Part shown: piece after piece, positions 1 to 8,436 of the stretch
Position numbering within the stretch: position 1 is the first letter of the stretch
Layout: every line of letters begins with the position of its first letter
NCBI RefSeq assembly: GCF_002116635.1
Contig: NZ_LQPW01000107.1
Coordinates: 25,017-89,016 of the forward strand
Length of the DNA stretch: 64,000 bases
Origin: Mycobacterium szulgai
GTDB lineage: Bacteria > Actinomycetota > Actinomycetes > Mycobacteriales > Mycobacteriaceae
Direction of reading: 5' to 3'
The notes under the pieces: generated by a model
The model's database searches: none
What the model was told of the DNA's origin: nothing
What the model saw: the letters and a program-made list of their open reading frames with translations, nothing else
Program-made: the position numbers and the translations under genes

Positions 1-431
1 CGCACATGAATGGCTGGAGCACGTACGGGCCGTACCGGCGGTAGACGCGGACTGAGCCGGTGCTTTATGCCGCATTTTGATGTCACCTCGACTTGAGGTG
101 CCAATCACGACGGCCGTGCCGACTGGGGCGGCCAATGCCCCCGACCTCGCGGCCCGCCGAGACCTACGAGAAGCCGGATCTGACCGAAGAACAAGTCGGG
201 CACCGGATCCAAGTAACACCACCAAAGGAATACCGCCACCGGGATTGGGAAGCTCGGTGGCCGTTTTCTATATGTCGTTGGATCAAGTCAGATACTCACG
301 TCGGAGGGCAGAAGCGTCATCGCCCCGTGTGCGTTGAAACAGACGAGCCTGACCTCTATTGGTGACAAGATGCGGAAAGCGCGCTCCATCCATTAACGGC
401 GAAAATGGCCGATGCTCACGAAGGCGGTCAG
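1..431. other. left-edge stretch without a supportable gene
   Basis: No frame here looks like a real gene. A short open stretch in frame 2 ends in TGA at 53-55 and could be the last 17 codons of a rightward gene lying outside the window, but it is too short to judge. A 6-bp inverted repeat with a 5-nt loop (CACCTC at 84-89, GAGGTG at 95-100) could be a small operator or hairpin. Several short overlapping open frames on both strands have no recognisable domain. Confidence 0.3.
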
Positions 432-1829
432 ATGACAGCACCCAGCGACGACGATGGTGTGTTCGAGCCGTTTGCCGACGGCGTAACTGCCAGTTCAAGC
501 CCACCAAATGAAGGCAGCAACGTGTGCCGCGCGGCAGCGCTCGCATTCCTGCTTCGAGGAGCTGCGACCGCGGCAGGCGGGCTCACCACCGAGCTGCGCG
601 CGCTGGGCTTTTCCGATCTCGTTCTCCAAGACAACGCCCGCGACTGGGCGGGTCAAAATCCACTTGACCGACTGGGCAGCTACACGGCCAGGCCCGACAC
701 CAACTTCGACCTCATACGGATGCGCGGCTGGGCCGAGCTGAACGAGAACGCCGATCCTGCGGGAGCGGTCGGCTTCCTTTTCGCGATGCTCGGCAGTGCG
801 CTTGAACGAGAGTCGGCCGCAGCAGCCGCCGCCCTCTGGCGCGGATTGAGACTGGCCACGCAGTTACCGCCGCCGTCGGCCAGCGCCCGCCGACGGATTT
901 TCGAGCCGCTGTACTTCGACGTGGATTTCGACTTCGACAGGCGCGGCGGCTTCTGGCCGCTGTATCCGCCCGGGCTCTGGGAGCCCCCGCTGTCGGCCGT
1001 CGATTCCGACGCGCCGGTGCGATGGGATTCGGACCGTTGGTCGGAAACCTACCAACGATTTTCGTACCGACTCGGGCCCGGTGACCGCGACGTCGATGCT
1101 TACTTCATCGCAGCACTGGCGTTTGCCAGGCTCAATCAAGCGCTTCGCTCGCCCGACACCATCACCCGATCGCTCGGGGCTGCCGCCTTAGTTCGTGAAG
1201 CTGACGCGGACGAACCGGCATCGGAACCCGATCTGCAGGCCCCGTCAGACGCAGTTTCGACATCACCCTCGGTATCAACGATGATTCACGGCACCTGGGC
1301 ATACATGGGCGACTGGTGGCGACCGCGTGTCGGCGACTTCCACCGATTCATCGGCGACAAATACCGGCGGAACCTGTACAGCGGCGGCGCGCATTTTCAT
1401 TGGAGTGGCAACTACAGGGCGCGCCACCGCGCCCGGGCAGCAGAGTTCTTCGCCGAGTGGGTAACCGACCGTGCGCCGGCCGGCATTCAGTCATTATTCG
1501 CCCACAGTTACGGTGGCGAGATCGCGGCGCGTGCACTGACTTTAAGAACGCCGATCCAAGAGCTGATCCTTCTCAGTACCCCTGTGACGAGCCACGTCAA
1601 GGCTGCTGCACAGTCGAGTGCACGGTTGATCGATATTCGCTTGCCATTCGATCCCGTGCTGGCCCTCGAGCTAAAGACCCAACGGATTCCCTTGAACTAC
1701 GACGTCACAAGGGTACTGACATCGTGGCGACTCGATCACGGTGCTACGCATAAAGAGTCGGTGTGGCTGGCCGACGACATCGCAGCGCGGGCCCAGCTTC
1801 AGCGCGATCAGAATCTCGTCGGCAGGTAG
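432..1829 (+). CDS. alpha/beta-hydrolase-like protein
   Basis: The protein is about 465 residues and I do not recognise it as a named gene. The C-terminal third looks like a serine hydrolase: an HG oxyanion-type motif (MIHGTW) is followed by a nucleophile elbow AHSYGGE, in which the usual first glycine of GXSXG is alanine, and a late LDHGATH histidine could complete the triad. The N-terminal 250 residues are unassigned, with an acidic linker in between. I chose the ATG at 432 because GAAGG lies at 420-424, 7 nt upstream; an in-frame ATG at 405 has no such site. It sits alone between unrelated accessory genes, and its 3' end overlaps an HTH relic on the other strand. The substrate is unknown; lipase, esterase or a non-catalytic fold are all possible. 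Confidence 0.65.
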   Translation: MTAPSDDDGVFEPFADGVTASSSPPNEGSNVCRAAALAFLLRGAATAAGGLTTELRALGFSDLVLQDNARDWAGQNPLDRLGSYTARPDTNFDLIRMRGWAELNENADPAGAVGFLFAMLGSALERESAAAAAALWRGLRLATQLPPPSASARRRIFEPLYFDVDFDFDRRGGFWPLYPPGLWEPPLSAVDSDAPVRWDSDRWSETYQRFSYRLGPGDRDVDAYFIAALAFARLNQALRSPDTITRSLGAAALVREADADEPASEPDLQAPSDAVSTSPSVSTMIHGTWAYMGDWWRPRVGDFHRFIGDKYRRNLYSGGAHFHWSGNYRARHRARAAEFFAEWVTDRAPAGIQSLFAHSYGGEIAARALTLRTPIQELILLSTPVTSHVKAAAQSSARLIDIRLPFDPVLALELKTQRIPLNYDVTRVLTSWRLDHGATHKESVWLADDIAARAQLQRDQNLVGR

Positions 1830-1970
1830 GTCGCCCAGCAACTCCCGCGGATCAACCTCCAGAAAGTCCGCGATCTTCTCCAGCGTCCGCGAGGTGATAT
1901 TCGGCTCCCCTCGCTCGACGCCTCCCCATGTATGTCCAGTGGACACCCATGCAGTCGGCGAAGGCATCCC
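1800..1970 (-). pseudogene. frameshifted Xre-family HTH relic
   Basis: Leftward translation gives two adjoining pieces of one Xre-type helix-turn-helix domain in different frames. One frame reads DAFADCMGVHWTYMG (from about 1968); the next reads GVERGEPNITSRTLEKIADF, then LEVDPRELLGDLPADE (to about 1800). Removing one base near 1921-1926 joins them into the usual pattern of recognition helix, GVERGE and the closing LEKIAD..VDPRELL helix. No intact upstream half is evident and the 3' end lies inside the hydrolase gene. This looks like a decayed regulator, perhaps of that neighbour. Confidence 0.6.
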
Positions 1971-2141
1971 GGGTAGCTGCTCCAGGAAGGCATGATGCAG
2001 GCGAGCGCGGTCCGTGGTTTCGCCGGGTTCGATGGTGACGAACCCTTCTTCGGTCGGCGGCGCGAGGCGGTACTGAACCGCGTTGGAACCTGGTCGAACC
2101 ATTCTAAGGTCACCACCAGGTATCCGGACGTCCCTTCACCA

Positions 2142-2223
2142 GCCGTGAGATCGCTGGTCAACGACTCAGTTGAAAGGTCTCAATTCGTGTCGCAGGTGGC
2201 CAAGTCCCCTCCGACACAATTTC
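2142..2223 (+). repeat. direct repeat copy 1 (left border of accessory segment)
   Basis: About 80 bp here recur with scattered mismatches at 8437-8519. The best conserved core is CAGTTGAAAGGTCTCAA, then GTGTCGCA(A/G)GTGGCCAAGT and a C-rich run closing with GACACA. GTGTC and GACAC within the core form a small inverted repeat. The two copies bracket the Xre/NTase operon, the unknown gene and the AlbA_2 gene, so they may be attachment or duplication borders. Confidence 0.7.
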
Positions 2224-2445
2224 TTAGCTGCACGGATAGAATATCCGCTCTGAGCTCGGTCGAAGCTAGTTTCCAATATTTGCTGATGCCGAGTGGGCAT
2301 CGCGTCGATGTCCTAATTCTGCCCGACGGTAGGAACGGAGAATATCCCATTGCGGTGCGATACCGCGGCAGTCGTCCTGTGCTCGCTCCGCACTTGCACC
2401 ACGGTGGCACCCCTGTGCAAAGATGCCCGCTCTGCGTGGCTACGT
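2224..2445. other. non-coding stretch upstream of the Xre operon
   Basis: Open frames cross this stretch on both strands but show no recognisable domain and no Shine-Dalgarno site. I treat it as intergenic sequence between direct repeat copy 1 and the operon promoter. Confidence 0.4.
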
Positions 2446-2467
2446 CTATAGTATTGGATGCTATAGT
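2446..2467 (+). promoter_or_regulatory. twin CTATAG palindromes and -10 element of the Xre operon
   Basis: Two CTATAG hexamers, each self-complementary, lie at 2446-2451 and 2461-2466, separated by 9 bp. The second overlaps TATAGT (2462-2467), a good mycobacterial -10, placed 6 nt before the ATG at 2474, and no Shine-Dalgarno sequence intervenes. This fits a leaderless transcript. It also fits autoregulation by the encoded Xre-type protein, whose likely operator would cover the -10. Both readings are inferred from the sequence. Confidence 0.55.
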
Positions 2468-2473
2468 TTCAAG

Positions 2474-2986
2474 ATGGGTCCCCGTGACCTTCGCCATGTC
2501 ATGGCTGCAACCGGGATGAGCCAATCGCAGCTCGCGCGAATCAGTGGTGTCCGACAGCCCAGCATCAGCCAGTTTCTAAGCGGCACAATCGATTTCAGCG
2601 ATGACCAGATCGACCGACTGCTGTCGTGCATGGGCTATCGACTCGAAGTCAGCCGCCAGGCCGTAAACGCGAACCTCACGCGTTCCGAGCGCCGCTCTTG
2701 GAGCATGCACCGGCAATTGGCGACGCACCTGAATGCCACATCCTTAACTGCCTGGCAGCCAACGATCTTTGCCAACATAGCCCGCCTACGCGCTGGTGTA
2801 CGTGGCCAACCGCATCTCGCCAACCTCGACCACTGGCAGCATCTCGTCAGTACCAAGGATGTCCCCGCGCTGCGCCGCATCCTGACCGGCGTCGACCGCC
2901 ATTCGATCGAAATGCGCGAGGTCACACCGATGGGCGGGATTCTCACTGACGAAGAACGCCGGCAAGCACTCCGAAACGCTGTGTGA
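2474..2986 (+). CDS. Xre-type HTH protein, putative antitoxin or autoregulator
   Basis: This 170-residue protein opens with a Xre/Cro-type helix-turn-helix: residues 14-37 contain GMSQSQLARISGVRQPSISQ followed by FLSG. A short helix (QIDRLLSCMGYRLEV) follows, as in type II and type IV antitoxins. The remainder is helical and unassigned. The ATG at 2474 is preferred over an upstream in-frame start because a -10 element sits directly before it. It is the first gene of a three-gene operon: its TGA overlaps the next ATG by one base (TGATG), implying coupled translation. By position it should be the repressor/antitoxin of the downstream nucleotidyltransferase-like protein. An AbiEi-like role is possible, but the family is not certain. 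Confidence 0.75.
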   Translation: MGPRDLRHVMAATGMSQSQLARISGVRQPSISQFLSGTIDFSDDQIDRLLSCMGYRLEVSRQAVNANLTRSERRSWSMHRQLATHLNATSLTAWQPTIFANIARLRAGVRGQPHLANLDHWQHLVSTKDVPALRRILTGVDRHSIEMREVTPMGGILTDEERRQALRNAV

Positions 2987-3564
2987 TGCGCCGCGACCAA
3001 CTGGAACACGCAATCCGTACCGCCTGCCAGATCACCGGCCAAACCGAAGTCATCGTGATTGGCTCTCAGGCCATCCTTGGCACCTACCCCGAATACGAGT
3101 TGCCGCACCTTGCGACCCGCTCAATGGAAGTCGACATCCTGCCCATCACCGACGACAACAACACCACCATTGAACTTGCCGACCTCATCGTCGGGGTTGC
3201 CGGCGAACTCTCACCATTCGAACAAACGCACGGATTCAGCATCGATGGTGTCGACCTCACCACCGCTGCCCTACCCGAGGGCTGGAGAGACCGCCTCGTC
3301 AAAATTCAGAACGCCAACACCGCCGCCCCCTCCGGTGATCCCCAATTCATCGGCTGGTGCCTGGACAAAGAAGACCTCTGCGTCGCCAAACTCTGCGCAT
3401 TCCGTCCCAAGGACCAGAACTTCGTTCAGGCACTCATCCAAGAGCACCTTGTAGACCCCGTCGTGATCACTGACCGATTAGGCACCGTCAACGCCCGCTA
3501 CACCACAGCTATCGAGACGGCCACCCGCTGGCTGGCGTACCAAATCGAAAACGGGCCATCATGA
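2986..3564 (+). CDS. nucleotidyltransferase-fold protein (DUF6036/AbiEii-like), putative toxin
   Basis: The protein is 192 residues. A hydrophobic strand leads into VIGSQAILG (G26-S27) and then SMEVDIL (E48-x-D50), matching the GS...[DE]x[DE] core of DNA-polymerase-beta-like nucleotidyltransferases. Proteins of this size and pattern occur as toxins next to HTH antitoxins (the MenT/AbiEii group in mycobacteria) and as MNT-type partners of HEPN toxins. A later conserved-looking stretch is WCLDKEDLCVAKLCAFRPKD, where lysines could contact a nucleotide. The ATG at 2986 overlaps the upstream stop by one base. The 3' end overlaps the following gene by 4 nt (ATGA). The precise subfamily and whether it is a toxin or a modifying antitoxin are inferences. 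Confidence 0.75.
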   Translation: MRRDQLEHAIRTACQITGQTEVIVIGSQAILGTYPEYELPHLATRSMEVDILPITDDNNTTIELADLIVGVAGELSPFEQTHGFSIDGVDLTTAALPEGWRDRLVKIQNANTAAPSGDPQFIGWCLDKEDLCVAKLCAFRPKDQNFVQALIQEHLVDPVVITDRLGTVNARYTTAIETATRWLAYQIENGPS

Positions 3565-5038
3565 ACATCGAAGTCCCGCCCGAAATGTATGGCAACGATC
3601 CGGCCGGATTCATCGACCACCTCGGCCTCGTCGTCCAGCGACGCCCCATCGGCTCTGACACGGTGTGGGAAGTATCGGCCAAGCACACCGACCTCGTCTC
3701 CGCGCAGACCCTGCATGGCCCCGCCCTCAAACGCAGCAGGTTCGATGTCTCGCCAGCACCTACCCCCGACGTGCCAGGAGGCATGCCACCGAAACTGTCC
3801 GACACCTTCGACAAGATCACCCAAGCCCTCGACGAAAACCCCGCGCTGGCGGCCCGCCTTGACCGCATCATCACCACGCTGATCGCCGTCCCCGACCACC
3901 AAGTCCCTGCCGCCATCGAATGGGGCAGCGCTGCGCTCTCCCGCATACCCCTAGAACGGGCTGACGGCACCACTGAGCCATTGTTCCCGCGCCTCTCCGT
4001 CCACGACGTCCGGATCGACCCTCTCGCCTACCGCTGGTCCAAACTCCCCCAGGTGCTCCTACGCCTCAGACACACCACCGCAGCCGAACTGGTCGAGGAG
4101 TCCAAACAAAACCCCGAGAAGGCGACGTTCCAGTCGTCGGGAGCGCTGTTAGAAGGCACTGTTTTCGGAGGCCTCTATTTTGCTCCCTTACTCGGCAGTC
4201 AGAGTCCATCGATGTGGGGAATAGGCGTACCACGAGTCGGACAGGTCATTGTCTACACTTTCGGCCGCCTGATTAACGGAAGAGGATTCGGAGCAAGCCG
4301 CGACCCGCTCGACTGCCTCCGGGTGCTTATCCACCACTCCCCCACCCACGACTTCGCGAACACAATCGCCGACGCGTCGGACATGCACAGGCGATCTTCT
4401 CTGAGACCGTTGACTGGTGGGCCTCACGTGTCGACAAGACAATAAACGACATCTTTTCTCCCACAACGTATCTCGACGCTAACAACACCTACGTGCCCGA
4501 GGCCCACCAACGCTGGATGCTGAACCTCGAACAATTGATTACCCGCATCGGGGCGATCCTCAGCCATCCTCGCGACCGGTCAGCACAACTCATGCTCATG
4601 TTCCCAGCCATGGACCTTCTAGCCGACAGCTTTACTGGCGCCAACGGCATCGGCCAACTTATGACACCGACGCGACTCGCGAAGCGCATCAACGCAATTG
4701 AAGAACACGTACCCACCCGGATCAAACCACTCGTCATGGCGCCGGCCTATCGCGCACTCACAGCAGCGCAGCAGGTCTCCGACGAGTTCTTCGCCCCCAG
4801 CTCCAACCCCGACGCCACAACGGAGTCGCGACTGATTCACCTATGGAACGCCCGCCGCAACACCACCCACGGATTCAACGAAAACGCCGAGATCCTCGCC
4901 GAACACACCGGCCGCCTGCCGGCAGACATCGTGTTCGTGCCCATGGTGTATCTCCTCGACATCCTGACCGACCGCGAACGATTGCTCCAGCGCATCGCCC
5001 GCGGCTGCCGCACTGCCCACCCCGGCCGCACAAGCTGA
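3561..5038 (+). pseudogene. third gene of the Xre/NTase operon, HEPN-like C-terminus, frameshifted near 4386
   Basis: Translation starts at the ATGA overlap with the nucleotidyltransferase gene and runs about 275 codons. It then leaves frame after ...ADASDM and stops at 4445. Coding sequence continues without loss in the -1 frame (QAIFSETVDWWASRVDKTI, then ...EAHQRWMLNLEQL) to the TGA at 5036-5038. A single missing base near 4386 explains this; the undisrupted product would be about 492 residues. The C-terminal part is helical and carries LWNARRNTTHGF, an RX4H motif of the kind found in HEPN ribonucleases. The N-terminal domain is not recognised. With a nucleotidyltransferase and an HTH protein in the same operon, this resembles a HEPN/MNT-type toxin system in which this gene may be inactivated. 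A sequencing error cannot be excluded. Confidence 0.6.
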
Positions 5039-5472
5039 CTGCGGCAGGCGCTTCCGTTGGTGAGCAACCCTGGGACAACAGCGCTGGCTGACGCTATCGA
5101 CAGCCCGACGATGCGGCGAACTTCGCCTGCTCTAAGCGTCGCCTTGGAGCGCTTTGATGAGGCGCGACGGCGCTACGGCTAGGTAGTTGCTCATCGGGCG
5201 GCGAGGGCGGTCAAGTCTAGGAAGGTCTGCGGCTGCATCGGCGTCTCGTTGGTGCACACTTCACGCCACTTGGCGATCAGGCGGACGAAGCCTTTCAGCG
5301 AGCGGTGCTCGCAGACACCTTCGAATATCTGCAGCTCTCGGCAGATCAGGACGGCTGGGGTCCACTCGTCGAAGAAAGCGCACCTGAAGGTGGATCGCAC
5401 CAGTGTGTTGACCTTATAGCCGTCCCGTCACGACGAGGATTGTGTCGCACCCCCATGGAATGATCCGCATTC
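5039..5472. other. intergenic stretch with possible leftward gene remnant
   Basis: Nothing convincing is coded here. A 69-codon leftward frame at 5191-5400 has protein-like composition (for example HRSLKGFVRLIAKWREV) and may be the tail of a decayed gene. It lacks a ribosome-binding site and I recognise no family. Confidence 0.3.
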
Positions 5473-6156
5473 ATGAGCCAATGGACTGTGACACATCTCG
5501 AGCCGAACGATCGTCGCAACCCTGCGGCGGGGTATATCACCGTCGCCGTGGATCAGTCATCGGAGGCCGCTGCGCGTCAGGTCTTCGCTGACACGGTTCG
5601 TGTGGCGGAAATGCTGGAGTATGCGACGGTCCAATTACGTTGCGATGGTGTGATTGTCGAGCGCTGGCCAGTAGTCACGGGTGATGATCCAGACCTCAGC
5701 GACCTCCGACGCGCCGCCGCCCTGATCTCCCACCGCGGAACGAACCATTCCGACGGCCTGCACTGGTCGCTTACTGAAGCGGCGGAATCCGGGCGGCTGG
5801 CGCAGTTGCTACGGGCAGTCGACTTCGCTTATCGAGTCGTAGTCCAGTATTTCGGTCTAGACGTTCAAACGATCGACAGCCAGATCCACCGGTTCAGCAC
5901 TGCGCCGGCGGCGGACAGTTTTGATGTCTACAACCGGTATGCAGCACAGGCGATCGAAGCCATGCGCGCTGAAGATCGCGCCAGACTCAACAACGTCTTC
6001 GACGCCGTGAATCGTGAGTCAGCTGGCCCGCGATTGGTGGGGGCCGTCTGCGATGTCTATGCCGGGCTCCTGTCTGTGCTGTCGACTGCGGAAGGGCGCG
6101 AGTTTCTGTCAACCTGGACGGCACGCATCGCCGGACTAGAGGATCAATCCAACTGA
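5473..6156 (+). CDS. conserved-looking hypothetical protein
   Basis: This gene encodes 227 residues from the ATG at 5473. I do not recognise a family. The N-terminal 75 residues look like alternating strand and helix (GYITVAVDQSS, then a run of short hydrophobic strands); the rest is mainly helical, without membrane segments, signal peptide or metal-binding clusters. Codon use and third-position GC match the surrounding mycobacterial genes, which supports a real gene. It lies between the Xre/NTase operon and the AlbA_2 gene, inside the repeat-bracketed segment, and may be cargo of the same island. No Shine-Dalgarno sequence is obvious, so the start is tentative. Confidence 0.55.
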   Translation: MSQWTVTHLEPNDRRNPAAGYITVAVDQSSEAAARQVFADTVRVAEMLEYATVQLRCDGVIVERWPVVTGDDPDLSDLRRAAALISHRGTNHSDGLHWSLTEAAESGRLAQLLRAVDFAYRVVVQYFGLDVQTIDSQIHRFSTAPAADSFDVYNRYAAQAIEAMRAEDRARLNNVFDAVNRESAGPRLVGAVCDVYAGLLSVLSTAEGREFLSTWTARIAGLEDQSN

Positions 6157-6639
6157 AGACCGCCGTCATCCGGCCACGAAAGACGCACTGCACCGGGTCG
6201 TCGTCGACAGGGCCGATAATCCTCGGCTCCGTCAAGCGCACATTCATCCCGGGACGGAGATAGGCAGCGGGCGATGGTGGTTGTGTCCGGAGTCAGTGGA
6301 GTTGGCGGTTATCGCATTCAACCTGGCGGCTGGCGGATTGCCCGCTGATTCTCGATGAAACTGGCGATCGCGGGCACCCCGTCGTTGGCCAGCGATCTCC
6401 GTTAATCGCCACATCGCCCGACGCGCCCGTGGCTGGGCGATGTTCAGATCCAGAGATCTTGTTCGACTTTTTCGACGGCTCGGAACTGCGCTCGCAGAGC
6501 CGGGGTTTCACACGCTGGTGCCTCACCACATTCCGACCGCTCCGCCGTTGGTCTCGCCCGCGAGAGTCCCCAGGCCGACGCTCCTAGCGCGGGGTCGGGA
6601 ATATGCTCGACCGCTGTGGGTCTCAACCTAGACACGAGT
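6157..6639. other. intergenic stretch
   Basis: No supportable gene. An 8-bp inverted repeat with a 15-nt loop (CATCGCCC at 6412-6419, GGGCGATG at 6435-6442) could be a weak hairpin, but no T-run follows on either strand and it lies about 250 bp beyond the preceding stop codon. Confidence 0.3.
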
Positions 6640-8172
6640 ATGTCATTTCGACGCAGCCACCGCTTAGGCGAACTCGTCGAAGCGATTTATCACGCCACCT
6701 CGACCACCACGCCCGAGACCCATTGGGTGGAGTGGAAAAGCACCCTGGATTTCTCCAAGGCCAAGGACAAGGTCAGCGCGGCCAAAGCGATCATCGCTTT
6801 GGCCAATCGCGACCCGGCGAACGCGGCCCGCGAGTGCGAGGGCGAGGGGTACCTCGTCGTGGGCGTTTCGCCTGACGGCGTGCTCGGCGCCGTCGCGGTG
6901 CACGACGCGGCGGACCTCGCCGGGATGCTGCGAACCTACGTCGACGGACCACACTGGGACGTCGACTACGTCGAGTTCCACGGGCAACACGTCCTGATCA
7001 TCACGGTCGCACCACCGCAGCCCGGCCACCGGATCCACTCCCTGATCAAGGACTACGAGAGCTACAAGTCCGGAACTGTTTTCCGCCGCGGCATCTCCGG
7101 CTCCGAGCCGGCAACCCATCGAGAGCTCAACGAACTGCAGAACCGGCTCCTGCAGGACCCTCCGGTCTCTGACAGTGACGCGTTCGACGAGTCGATCGGT
7201 AACGGCAACTACCGGTTGGCCGGCCGCCTGATGCGCAGCGCCGCCCGCGGTGTGATCGACGCGTGCAGCAACCCTGAACAGTTCCCACCCGGCTTCGCCA
7301 GTCGAGTGCCGACGAAGCAGATCACCCAATACGTCGAGATCGCTGATGGCTACTGCAAGACCGCGGCGCCTTTGCTTCCTCTCGTCATCGAGGGTTGTCG
7401 GGTCGAAAGCACTACGCTTGAAGTCGAATATCGACAGGTCATCACCGCGCTCGCCGAGCCGAGACCGCTTGCCCAAGACAGTGGTTCGCTCATCACGGCT
7501 GTCCGAAACCAACAGCTGGAGGCGTTGGCATTGCTGCCAGCGACGCTCACGATCTACGCCGGCACAATCGCGGCAATTGAACACGAGAACTATGGCGCCG
7601 TCCGCGCTCTGACCGTCGACGCCACCGTCGATTGGTCCCATTTTACGAACCGCAAGGTGGCGGTCCTCGATAAGGCTGGCCCCTGGGAGATAGTCGGCCG
7701 CGAGCGGCATCTCGGACTTGCCCTGCGTGCCGCCCAGACAGGTGTACTCACCGAGCTGCTGCTGGACGCCCTCGCAGCGGGTCGACTTCCGCGCCGACCG
7801 GTCTACCCGGTCTCGGCTTTCTTGTTCGATGCGCTGCGGTCGTACTTTCCCGACCACACCGATTCTCAGTACATCAGGCTGTTCGATGCCAGCGAGCTAC
7901 TTTTTGCCCTTCTAGTCACCGATCTCGCGGCTCAACGTAGCCCAGGCCTCCTCGACCAGCCCTGGCTGGGGCTGTTCGTCGCGCACGCGGCCGAGAGCTA
8001 CCCCTTCGAGGAGACCGAGGTCGCGCACATGTTGGTGGATGCTCGAAACGCGGGCGACCAGTGGCCAGCCGTAGAAGCCGGTCTGTTCGGGGGATCAAAG
8101 AAACGGCTACAGGAAGCCGTCGACACCGTATGGACGGCCACCGTCGCGCAGCTGCGCCGCGGACCTTTCTGA
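6640..8172 (+). CDS. AlbA_2 (Schlafen-like) domain protein
   Basis: The protein is about 510 residues. Residues 20-150 show the AlbA_2/Schlafen signature: an acidic strand HWVEWKSTLDFS, then KAIIALANRDP, then GEGYLVVGVSPDGVLGAVAV, then strands with VLIITVAPPQPG and a basic VFRRGISGSEPA. In this superfamily the E...K residues and the LAN helix lie at a nucleic-acid binding or cleavage site. The C-terminal 340 residues are helical and unassigned, perhaps a sensor or partner-binding region. AlbA_2 proteins occur both as transcription regulators and in anti-phage systems. The location in a repeat-bracketed accessory segment beside a toxin-like operon favours the latter, by inference. An in-frame GTG at 6616 is an alternative start; neither has a strong ribosome-binding site. 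Confidence 0.7.
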   Translation: MSFRRSHRLGELVEAIYHATSTTTPETHWVEWKSTLDFSKAKDKVSAAKAIIALANRDPANAARECEGEGYLVVGVSPDGVLGAVAVHDAADLAGMLRTYVDGPHWDVDYVEFHGQHVLIITVAPPQPGHRIHSLIKDYESYKSGTVFRRGISGSEPATHRELNELQNRLLQDPPVSDSDAFDESIGNGNYRLAGRLMRSAARGVIDACSNPEQFPPGFASRVPTKQITQYVEIADGYCKTAAPLLPLVIEGCRVESTTLEVEYRQVITALAEPRPLAQDSGSLITAVRNQQLEALALLPATLTIYAGTIAAIEHENYGAVRALTVDATVDWSHFTNRKVAVLDKAGPWEIVGRERHLGLALRAAQTGVLTELLLDALAAGRLPRRPVYPVSAFLFDALRSYFPDHTDSQYIRLFDASELLFALLVTDLAAQRSPGLLDQPWLGLFVAHAAESYPFEETEVAHMLVDARNAGDQWPAVEAGLFGGSKKRLQEAVDTVWTATVAQLRRGPF

Positions 8173-8436
8173 CCACCCAGTCGCGACGATGCCTTTGATG
8201 AACACTGACGGCCCCGTGCCGGCTCTTCTTCTTGGCGAACGGCGTCTGCCTACGGCACGGTGAAGACCGCTGAATTACCTATCCGCCGCCTCGGCGGTCG
8301 CGTGTACATCGTTACTGCCTGCCCTCGCAAACTCGGCACCGCGTGACGGTTCGAGCGCACGAATACCGAACTCGGCCACCTCTGCAACACCACCAGAGAT
8401 CGCTCCGTTGCGTCCACTGCACCCCAGACGCCTAAC
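8173..8436. other. intergenic stretch before direct repeat copy 2
   Basis: No supportable coding frame. This is the right-hand end of the accessory segment, between the AlbA_2 stop codon and the second direct repeat. Confidence 0.35.

Noticed and set aside
1992..2519. 175-codon rightward open frame across the first direct repeat
   Set aside because: It has no ribosome-binding site and no recognisable domain, overlaps the HTH relic and the Xre gene start, and runs through the repeat, which lies in intergenic DNA at the other copy.
6412..6442. 8-bp inverted repeat as a terminator
   Set aside because: The loop is long, no T-run follows, and it is far from either gene end.
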